Source: Arthrobacter sp. UM1 | GTDB taxonomy: Bacteria; Actinomycetota; Actinomycetes; Actinomycetales; Micrococcaceae | Direction: 5' to 3' | Assembly (NCBI RefSeq): GCF_020483305.1 | Contig: NZ_JACWAB010000004.1 | Location: 124,001 to 188,000 of the forward strand | DNA length: 64,000 nt | Shown: positions 32,929 to 39,955 of the stretch, piece after piece | How positions within the stretch are numbered: position 1 is the stretch's first letter | How the letters are laid out: the number at the start of each line of letters is the position of its first letter | Translations under genes and position numbers: made by a program | Notes under the pieces: model-generated | Databases searched by the model: none | What the model saw: only the letters and a program-made list of their open reading frames with translations | What the model was told of the DNA's origin: nothing

Positions 32929-35900
32929 TTACAGCACCAGGTCCGGGAGCGGGTTGCCGAAGCGGTGGGCGGTGCGGCTGATGGCCTGCTCGCGCAGGAA
33001 CGGCAGCAGCTCCACGCGGCCGGCCGAGACCACCTCGCCCGCGTAGACCGCCACGTCCGGGCGGCCGTCCACGGCCTCCATGAGCTCGCGGGCCACGGCG
33101 GCGCGGGCGTCGTCGTCGGCCCCGGCCACCACGCGCACGCGGCCGGCGCCCTTGACGCCCTCGGGGCGCCGGGACTCGCGCCGCAGCCACTCGTGGCGGG
33201 GCTCAACGGTCACCTTCCAGCCGCGGGAGTGCGCGGCGGCCATGAGGGCGGCGGGCAGCTCCACGTCGGAGGAGACGGCCAGCTCCACGCCTGCCGTGGC
33301 AGCCGCGCCGAGGACGCGGGCGAAGTCCCCGAGGGACGCCGTGTCCTCGTAGCGCACGGAGACGCCCGGCATCGGGAGGTAGCGGAACATGTTCTGCTCG
33401 GCCACGAGCTGGGAGACGTCCTTGACGGCGCCGAACTCGGTGGCCCAGACGGACGCGTCGTTGGCGAGGGACTGGCGGACGAACCCGAGCTCGTCCGCGG
33501 ACAGCACGGCCCGGGAGGCGTCCAGGACCACGCGGGCCTGCACCGTGGACTCGCCGTGCTCGATCGCGGCCTCGGTGAGGTCCCGGCCCTGGCCTCCGCG
33601 GTACGGGGCCTTGTGCCAGGTGCCCATGCCGATGAGGTAGTTCGGGCCGCCGGCCTTGGTGCCCGCGCCCACGGAGGAGCGCTTCCAGCCGCCGAACGGC
33701 TGGCGCCGCACGATGGCGCCCGTGATGCCGCGGTTGATGTAGAGGTTGCCGGCCTGGACCCGGTTGACCCAGTGCATCTGCTCGCCCATGTCGAGCGAGT
33801 GCAGGCCCGCGGTGAGGCCGTACTCCACGGCGTTCTGGACGGCGATCGCCTGGTCCAGCGTCTTGACGCGGATGAGGCCGAGGATCGGGCCGAAGTACTC
33901 GGTCAGGTGGTACTCGGAGCCGGGCTTGACGTTGTCCCGCACGCCCGGGCTCCAGAGCTTGCCGGAGTCGTCGAGCTGCTTCGGCTCCACGAGCCAGCGC
34001 TCGCCCTCGCCGAGCTCGGTCAGCCCCTTGAGGAGCTTGCCGCCGGCGGGCTCGATGATCGGGCCCATCTGCGTGGTGGCCTGCCGCGGCGGGCCCACCA
34101 CCATGGACTCGACGGCGTCCACGAGCTGCCGCTCGAACCGCTCGGACGTGCCGATGGAGCCCACGAGGATCGCGAGCGAGGCCGCGGAGCACTTCTGGCC
34201 CGCGTGGCCGAACGCGGAGTTGACCACGTCCCGCACCGCGAGGTCGATGTCCGCGGACGGCGTCACGATGACGGCGTTCTTGCCGGACGTCTCCGCGAGG
34301 ACGGGCAGGTCCTTGCGGAACGAGCGGAACATCTCGGCCGTCTCGAACGCGCCGGTGAGGATGACGCGGTCCACGCGCGGATCGGCGATGAGCTTGGTGC
34401 CGAGCCGCTGCTCGTCGGAGAGGATGACGAGCTTGGCCACGTCCGGGTCGAAGCCCTTCTCCTCGAGCGCCTGGCGGATGAAGCCGAGGACCACGGCGCC
34501 CGTGCGGCTCGCCTGCGGGGCCGGCTTGAACAGGATCGCGGATCCGGCGGCGAGCGAGGAGAGGGCCGAGCCCGCGGGGATCGCCGTCGGGAAGTTCCAC
34601 GGCGGGGTGACCACGGTGAGCGTGGACGGGCGGAACTCGGCGCCCGGCACGTGCTCGAGCTCGCGGGCGCGCTCCGCGTAGTAGTGGGCGAAGTCGATGG
34701 CCTCGGAGACCTCCGGGTCACCCTGGTCCAGGGTCTTGCCGGCCTCGGAGGCCATGACCTCGAGGAGCTCGGCGCGGTGGGCGGCGAAGATCTCGCCCGC
34801 GCGGTCCAGGACCTCGGCGCGCTTCTCAGCGGGGACGGAGCCCCAGTCCCTGCCGAGCTCCACGCCGCGGGCGAGCACCTTCTCCACGGAGGCCTCGGCC
34901 GAGATGGTGGCCTGGTTGACCTCGTCCGTGCCGAGCTTGGAGCCCGTGGCGCGGGAGAGGATCTTGCGGCCCCACGCGCGGTTGGGGCCCATGGCCGGGT
35001 CCGTGTCCGCGGTGTTGTGGAAGGACGGGGTGGTCTCCTCGCCCGTGTCTCCGGCCGCGCGGTTCTGGCGGCGGGACGGCGCCGGGATGGCGTCCCGGTC
35101 CTCGACGAGCGCCTCGAGGGAGGCCACGAAGCGCTGCTTCTCCCGCTGGAACATCTCCTCGTTCTTGTCCAGCTCGAACACGGCGGACATGAAGTTCTCG
35201 GAGCTCGCGCCCTCCTCCAGGCGGCGGATGAGGTAGGCGATCGCGACGTCGAACTCCTCCGGGTGCACCACCGGCGTGTAGAGGAGGAGGTGGCCCACGT
35301 CCCGGCGGACCGCCTCGGCCTGGCCGCTCGCCATGCCGAGGAGCATCTCGATGTCGATCCCGTCCCGCACGCCGCGCTTGCCCGCGAGGATCCAGGCGAA
35401 GGCGAGGTCGAACAGGTTGTGGCCGGCCACGCCCACGCGGACGTGCTTGATGTTCTCCGGCTTGAGCGCGTTGTCCAGGATGCGCTTGTAGTTGGTGTCC
35501 GCGTCCTGCTTGGAGGCCACGGTGGCCACCGGCCAGTCGTGGAGGGACGCCTCGACGATCTCCATGGGCAGGTTGGCGCCCTTGACGAGGCGGATCTTGA
35601 TGGGGGCGCCGCCGCCGATGCGCCGCTTCTTGGACCACTCGAGGAGGTTGAGGTAGGCGCCGAGCGCGTCCGGCAGGTACGCCTGGAGCACGATTCCAGC
35701 CTCGAGATCCTTGAACTCCGGCTGGTCGAGGATCCGCTGGAAGACCTCGATGGTCATGGAGAGGTCCTTGTACTCCTCCATGTCCAGGTTGATGAACTTC
35801 GCCTTGGGGCTCTCGGCCGCCAGGCGGTACAGCGGGGTGAGGGACTGCACCACGTGGTCCACGGCTTCGTCGAACGCCCACGGGTTGTGCGGGCTGACCG

Positions 35901-36513
35901 TCGAGGAGACCTTGATGGAGACGTAGTCCACGTCATCCCGGGCGAGGAGCTTCTTGGTGCCCTCGAGGCGGTGCTGCGCCTCCTGCTCGCCGAGGATCGC
36001 CTCGCCGAGGAGGTTGATGTTGAGCCGGATGCCGTCCCGCTCCTTGAGGTGCTCGATCGCCGGGCCCAGCTTGTCCTCGGTGGCGTCTACGAGCAGGTGG
36101 CCCACCATCTCGCGGAGCACCTTCCGGGCGGCGGGGACGACGACGCCGGCGCCCGCGCGCCCCGCCCGTCCCACGATGCCGCCCGCCTGGACGGCGCTGC
36201 GCATGTACCAGGGGAGGAACTTCGGCGCGCGCGGCGCGAGCTCGGCGAGCTTGCGGGCCGCCACACGGGAGTCCTCGGGGCGGATGACGCCGTCCACGAA
36301 GCTCACGGTGAAGTCCAGGCCGTCCGGGTCCTTGAGGAGGTCCGCGAGCTGCTGCGCGGAGGAGTCCGCGGGGACGGTCTCGGCGGTCTTGAGCCAGTCC
36401 CTCACCTGGCTCTCCACCTCGTCCACGAACATCAGATCGTCCGTGCCCGCCTCAGCGGAGCGAGCCGCCGCGTCAACGCCGTTGTGGTCAGCCGAGTGCT
36501 CGTGAGCAGCCAC
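32929..36513 (-). CDS. putA: Bifunctional proline dehydrogenase / P5C dehydrogenase
   Basis: A 1194-residue PutA that oxidises proline to glutamate in two steps at the membrane face. The PRODH barrel covers about residues 100-480 (DDVDYVSIKVSSTVSPHNPW; INLDMEEYKDLSMTIEVFQR; IKIRLVKGAN). The aldehyde dehydrogenase part covers about 560-1060 (VVTPPWNFPTAIPAGSALSS; ETSGKNAVIV; catalytic Cys in GHAGQKCSAAS; NRGITGAIVRRQPFGG). There is no N-terminal ribbon-helix-helix, so it is not autoregulatory. About 130 extra C-terminal residues follow. The GTG start has GGAGG five bases upstream. Confidence 0.96.
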   Translation of the reverse strand: MAAHEHSADHNGVDAAARSAEAGTDDLMFVDEVESQVRDWLKTAETVPADSSAQQLADLLKDPDGLDFTVSFVDGVIRPEDSRVAARKLAELAPRAPKFLPWYMRSAVQAGGIVGRAGRAGAGVVVPAARKVLREMVGHLLVDATEDKLGPAIEHLKERDGIRLNINLLGEAILGEQEAQHRLEGTKKLLARDDVDYVSIKVSSTVSPHNPWAFDEAVDHVVQSLTPLYRLAAESPKAKFINLDMEEYKDLSMTIEVFQRILDQPEFKDLEAGIVLQAYLPDALGAYLNLLEWSKKRRIGGGAPIKIRLVKGANLPMEIVEASLHDWPVATVASKQDADTNYKRILDNALKPENIKHVRVGVAGHNLFDLAFAWILAGKRGVRDGIDIEMLLGMASGQAEAVRRDVGHLLLYTPVVHPEEFDVAIAYLIRRLEEGASSENFMSAVFELDKNEEMFQREKQRFVASLEALVEDRDAIPAPSRRQNRAAGDTGEETTPSFHNTADTDPAMGPNRAWGRKILSRATGSKLGTDEVNQATISAEASVEKVLARGVELGRDWGSVPAEKRAEVLDRAGEIFAAHRAELLEVMASEAGKTLDQGDPEVSEAIDFAHYYAERARELEHVPGAEFRPSTLTVVTPPWNFPTAIPAGSALSSLAAGSAILFKPAPQASRTGAVVLGFIRQALEEKGFDPDVAKLVILSDEQRLGTKLIADPRVDRVILTGAFETAEMFRSFRKDLPVLAETSGKNAVIVTPSADIDLAVRDVVNSAFGHAGQKCSAASLAILVGSIGTSERFERQLVDAVESMVVGPPRQATTQMGPIIEPAGGKLLKGLTELGEGERWLVEPKQLDDSGKLWSPGVRDNVKPGSEYHLTEYFGPILGLIRVKTLDQAIAVQNAVEYGLTAGLHSLDMGEQMHWVNRVQAGNLYINRGITGAIVRRQPFGGWKRSSVGAGTKAGGPNYLIGMGTWHKAPYRGGQGRDLTEAAIEHGESTVQARVVLDASRAVLSADELGFVRQSLANDASVWATEFGAVKDVSQLVAEQNMFRYLPMPGVSVRYEDTASLGDFARVLGAAATAGVELAVSSDVELPAALMAAAHSRGWKVTVEPRHEWLRRESRRPEGVKGAGRVRVVAGADDDARAAVARELMEAVDGRPDVAVYAGEVVSAGRVELLPFLREQAISRTAHRFGNPLPDLVL

Positions 36514-36596
36514 TTTTCCTCCTCGAAATCAAGACTGTTGAGCACCACACTATCCGGGCGTGCAAATCCGCAGAGGGCCCCTGCGAGAATGGGGAT

Positions 36597-38306
36597 GTGA
36601 ACACTGGAATCCCCGCAGCAGAGAAGGGCTCCCCCGCCCGTCCGCGCCCCGCCGTCGTCGTCGTGGGGCATGCCCACCTGGACACCCTCGCCCGCGAGTT
36701 CAGGCGGTACGAGCAGGACTACCGCGTCGAGTGCTTCGACAACGGCGTCGCGGCCGTCGAGTTCGTCCAGAATCTGGACGGCGCGCCGCTCGCGCTGTGC
36801 ATCGCGGAATACGAGCTCTCGGACGGCGTGGGGCTGGACGTGCTCGAGGCCGTGCACCGGCTCGTGCCCACGGCCAAGCGGATCGGCGCGGTCTTCGGCT
36901 TCCTCTCCGCCACGGCCGCGGCGTACCTCGAGGCGGCGCAGACGGGCCGGATCGACGTCGCGCTCGCCATTCCCCGCGGCGTCCGGGACGAGGAGTTCCA
37001 CACGGCCGTCACCGAGCAGCTCTCCGAGTGGGCGTGGACGTCCGCGACCCCGGAGGTGTTCGTCTACGAGCTCGTGACGCACGAGCCCTCCCGGGAGCTC
37101 GGCCGCCTCTTGGACTTCGCCTCCCGCATGGGCGTTCCGGCGGCGGTGTACCGGCCGGACTCGGAGGACGGCCGGCGCGTCATCGCCCAGGCCGAGGAGG
37201 CCGGATTCGAGTGGGAGTGGCCGCTCGTGCGCCTGTCCACCGGCGCGTTCCTCTCCAACCCCTCCCTCGAGGAGCTCGCGGCGTTCTCCAACCCGCCCGT
37301 GGAGGAGACGGCCGCCCGGGTCATCGACTTCGCGGTCATCGGCGCAGGGCCCGCAGGCCTGGCGGCGGCCGTGTACGGCGCCTCCGAGGGCCTCGACACC
37401 GTGGTCTTCGAGGCCGAGGCCATCGGCGGCCAGGCCGGCACCAGCTCCATGATCCGCAACTACCTCGGCTTCCCGCGCGGCATCTCCGGCATGCGGCTCA
37501 CCCAGCGGGCGCGCACGCAGGCCTCGCGGTTCGGCGCCTCCTTCTTCTCCGTCAGCCCGGTCTCCTCCCTCCGCAAGGACGACGACGACGGCCTCTTCCG
37601 CCTCACCGTCCGCGGCACCGAGTTCCGGGCCCGGAGCGTGCTCATCTCAGCGGGGGTCACGTACCGCCGGCTCGGCGTTCCTGCGCTGGAGGAGTTCGAG
37701 GGAGCGGGCGTGTACTACGGCGCCGCCGCGGCCACGGCCCGGAAGATGCAGGGGCGGCACGTGTTCGTGGTGGGCGGGGGCAACTCGGCAGGGCAGGCCG
37801 CGATCCACCTGTCCCGATTCGCCAAGGCGGTCACGATCGTCATCCGCCGGGACTCGCTGGAGTCCACGATGAGCGACTACCTCATCCGCGAGATCAACGC
37901 GAACTACCGGATCAGCGTCAAGGCCAACAGCGAGGTGGTGGGCGGAGGCGGCGAGAACGGCCGGCTGGAGTGGATCACGCTGCGCTCCCGCGTGGGCAGC
38001 TACGCCACGAACCACGACATCCCGGCGGCCGGGCTCTACCTCCTCCTGGGCGCGGAGTCGGAGAGCTCCTGGTACCCGGAGGAGCTGGGGACGGACGAGC
38101 ACGGGTTCGTCTGCACCGGCTCGGACGTGGAGCAGCGGCTCTGGATCGACGGGCGGCCGCCCCAGGCGTTCGAGACCTCCATCCCGGGGCTCTTCGCGGC
38201 CGGCGACATCCGGGCCAACTCGATGAAGCGCGTGGCCTCCGCGGCGGGCGAGGGCGCGACGATCGTCCCCCTCGTGCACCGGTACCTCGCCGAGCGAGAG
38301 GGCTGA
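36597..38306 (+). CDS. Receiver-like domain fused to thioredoxin-reductase-like flavoprotein
   Basis: A 569-residue fusion. Residues ~18-135 resemble a response-regulator receiver (PAVVVVGHAHLDTLAREFRR; ELSDGVGLDVLEAVHRLVPT), but the phosphoacceptor region reads CIAEYELSDG. About 150-240 is a small domain recalling a thioredoxin/glutaredoxin fold. About 245-569 is a TrxR-type flavoprotein (FAVIGAGPAGLAAAVYGASE; GQAGTSSMIRNYLGFP; HVFVVGGGNSAGQAAIHLSR; PGLFAAGDIR). The CxxC redox pair of true TrxR is absent (YYGAAAATARK). Substrate unknown. GTG start, divergent from putA with 83 bp between. Confidence 0.85.
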   Translation: MNTGIPAAEKGSPARPRPAVVVVGHAHLDTLAREFRRYEQDYRVECFDNGVAAVEFVQNLDGAPLALCIAEYELSDGVGLDVLEAVHRLVPTAKRIGAVFGFLSATAAAYLEAAQTGRIDVALAIPRGVRDEEFHTAVTEQLSEWAWTSATPEVFVYELVTHEPSRELGRLLDFASRMGVPAAVYRPDSEDGRRVIAQAEEAGFEWEWPLVRLSTGAFLSNPSLEELAAFSNPPVEETAARVIDFAVIGAGPAGLAAAVYGASEGLDTVVFEAEAIGGQAGTSSMIRNYLGFPRGISGMRLTQRARTQASRFGASFFSVSPVSSLRKDDDDGLFRLTVRGTEFRARSVLISAGVTYRRLGVPALEEFEGAGVYYGAAAATARKMQGRHVFVVGGGNSAGQAAIHLSRFAKAVTIVIRRDSLESTMSDYLIREINANYRISVKANSEVVGGGGENGRLEWITLRSRVGSYATNHDIPAAGLYLLLGAESESSWYPEELGTDEHGFVCTGSDVEQRLWIDGRPPQAFETSIPGLFAAGDIRANSMKRVASAAGEGATIVPLVHRYLAEREG

Positions 38307-38325
38307 GGGGCGGGGCGCTTCCTTT

Positions 38326-38520
38326 GGGGCGGGGCCGGTTGAGCGTGCACCTGTGCGTTCCGGGGCCCGGCGGCGGCGAGTGCCGGCCCCTTTTCGAACC
38401 CAGCCCGCCTTGTGCGCCCTGTCCCCCCCCCCCCGCTTGTGCACCCGGATCGTTCGGATTTCGGCCCTCAAACCGAACGATTCGGGTGCACAAGCCTGCC
38501 TCGAGCCCGAACCCGGACTA
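38326..38520. repeat. ~165-bp direct repeat, copy 1
   Basis: Runs from GGGGCCGGTTGAGCGT through the CCCGGCGGCGGCGAGTGCCG segment to GCCTGCCTCGAGCCCGAACC and contains a family K palindrome. Relative to copy 2 (38887-39047) it has a ~29-bp insertion with a C-run after CTTGTGC. Confidence 0.8.
38436..38494. repeat. Family K palindrome, copy 2
   Basis: Arms of 22 bp, CTTGTGCACCCGGATCGTTC... (38436-38457) and 38473-38494, with one mismatch and a GGCCC-centred core. Confidence 0.8.
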
Positions 38521-38741
38521 GGCAGTACCGATGGATGTAACAGACCGGAGGACGGGACGGACCGGAGGATGCGACGGGCCGGAGGGAAATGAGGCCGCCC
38601 TCTCCTGAGAGGCCGCTCTGTCCGTCCGACTTTGCTCCGATGAGCCCATCCCCAGGCATGCTCGCTCCTGGGGGGGGGGGGGGAAGGGGGCGGGCATGCG
38701 CACCCTGTTCTCCCGCTTAAGCACCCTGTTCCCGCGCTTCA

Positions 38742-38796
38742 GCACCCTCTGATGTCAGGATCTGGCCCGAATCCTGACACCAGAGGGTGCACAAGG
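38742..38796. repeat. Family K palindrome, copy 3, with half-sites
   Basis: Arms GCACCCTCTGATGTCAGGA (38742-38760) and 38772-38790 with one mismatch. The arm sequence matches the copy at 8558 rather than its neighbours. GCACCC half-sites at 38700 and 38721 precede it at a 21-bp period. Confidence 0.75.
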
Positions 38797-38886
38797 GAGA
38801 CGGGCCTGGGCTGAGGCTGCCGAGTGGGGCGGGGCCGGCCCGGACTCGCCTCAGACTCGCTTGAGACTGGACCGGACGGGGCTGGG

Positions 38887-39047
38887 CGGGGCCGGTTGAG
38901 CGTTCACCTGTGCGCTCCAGGACCCGGCGGCGGCGAGTGCCGGCCCCTTTTCGAACCCGGCCCGCCTTGTGCACCCGGATCGTTCGGATTCCGGCCCTCA
39001 AACCGAACGATCCGGGTGCACAAGCCTGCCTCGAGCCCGAACCCGGT
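38887..39047. repeat. ~165-bp direct repeat, copy 2
   Basis: Second copy of the block at 38326-38520, about 95% alike by eye outside one insertion. Contains the family K palindrome at 38966-39024 with perfect 22-bp arms. Confidence 0.8.
38966..39024. repeat. Family K palindrome, copy 4
   Basis: Perfect 22-bp arms, CTTGTGCACCCGGATCGTTC... (38966-38987) with 39003-39024, around a GGCCC-centred core. Confidence 0.82.
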
Positions 39048-39143
39048 CTGCCCCCCCCGCCTGCGAGGCGACCAAACGGCAGGCCTCAGACGGAAGCAGC
39101 GGACCGGGCTGCTCGGAGTCGCCTCAATCAGGCCCGCACAGGT

Positions 39144-39180
39144 TTTTGCACAGCGTGCAGAACGTGTAGCCTGAGAGGCG
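39144..39180 (+). promoter_or_regulatory. TetR gene promoter with overlapping operator; probably leaderless
   Basis: TTTTGC (39144-39149), 17-bp spacer, TAGCCT (39167-39172), then seven bases to the GTG start, the spacing of leaderless actinobacterial mRNAs. The palindrome TGCACAGCGTGCA (39147-39159) lies between -35 and -10, well placed for autorepression. Confidence 0.6.
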
Positions 39181-39950
39181 TGACAGCCCCCGAAACCACC
39201 GCCCCCGGCAGGGAAGACATCGCCTGGAACACGGCCGCCGCGCAGCCGTCGTCGTCGGGCTCCCCCTCGAAGCACGAGCTGAACCGCGCGCGGACGCGGG
39301 CGGCCATCGCGCAGGCGGCACAGGACCTCGTCCTGGAGAAGGGGTTCGGCGCGTTCACGGCGCACGAGGTGGCGGAGGCCGCCGGCTGCTCGCGCCGGAC
39401 GTTCTTCAACTACTACCCGAGCGTCGCGGCGGCGGTGCTCGAGCCGCTCATCGGGGTCATCGACGAGCTCGGCGAGGTGCTCGAGGGCCAGCCAGCGGAC
39501 AAGCCCGTGCTGGACGTGGTCCTCGAGGGCGTCTCGCTCTTCGACGGCCGCGAGCGCATGGCCCGGATCATCGCCCGGATGTCGCCCCTCTCCCACGAGC
39601 ACCCCGAGCTGCAGAGCTGCGAGCTACAGGGCTGGGCGCGGCTCGAGGAGCAGCTGGAGCGCAGCCTCGCCCCGCGGCTTCCCGGCGCGGACCCGCTGGT
39701 GGTGAAGGCGCTCAAGACCGCCGTCGCCTCGAGTGCGCACGCGGCCTGCGAGGCGGCCGTCGCCGCGTTCCAGGAGAGCGGGGGCCGGGAAGGCCCTGAC
39801 CGCGAGCTCGCGCCGATCATGGCCGAGACCGCCCGCTCCATGCTCCAGATCTTCCTCCGGGGCCTCGCCTCGGAGCTGTCCGCGGGTGCGGCCTCTTCGC
39901 ACCGCTCGTCCGCCGCCAGCCACTCCCCCGCCGACCACGCCGAAAGCTAG
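39180..39950 (+). CDS. TetR-family regulator of the adjacent MMPL transporter
   Basis: A 256-residue TetR regulator. About 30 flexible residues precede the DNA-binding domain (RTRAAIAQAAQDLVLEKGFG, FTAHEVAEAAGCSRRTFFNY, the helix-turn-helix). The C-terminal ligand domain is long (EGVSLFDGRERMARIIARMS ...). It is placed five bases before an MMPL transporter gene and reads into it, so it almost certainly controls that operon in response to an exported compound. The operator candidate overlaps its own promoter. The GTG start is the first codon that leaves the promoter intact. Confidence 0.9.
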   Translation: MTAPETTAPGREDIAWNTAAAQPSSSGSPSKHELNRARTRAAIAQAAQDLVLEKGFGAFTAHEVAEAAGCSRRTFFNYYPSVAAAVLEPLIGVIDELGEVLEGQPADKPVLDVVLEGVSLFDGRERMARIIARMSPLSHEHPELQSCELQGWARLEEQLERSLAPRLPGADPLVVKALKTAVASSAHAACEAAVAAFQESGGREGPDRELAPIMAETARSMLQIFLRGLASELSAGAASSHRSSAASHSPADHAES

Positions 39951-39955
39951 GATCC

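Larger units (their letters stand above)
38307..39179. other. 873-bp repeat-rich gene-free stretch
   Basis: It holds a duplicated ~165-bp block (38326-38520 and 38887-39047), family K palindromes (38436, 38742, 38966), a 21-bp repeat of GCACCCTGTT-type half-sites (38700-38745), a run of 12 C (38423-38434) and 14 G (38670-38683), and the TetR promoter. Open frames crossing it are shared by both copies of the duplicated block but lack protein character. Confidence 0.75.

Noticed and set aside
32716..36600. Long plus-strand frame (about 1294 codons) opposite putA
   Set aside because: Antisense shadow of PutA with no recognisable domains.
38353..38592. Short frames in the duplicated block after the flavoprotein gene
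   Set aside because: Both copies of the block give similar Arg-rich peptides, explained by duplicated DNA; no ribosome site, and the frame is broken by the insertion.
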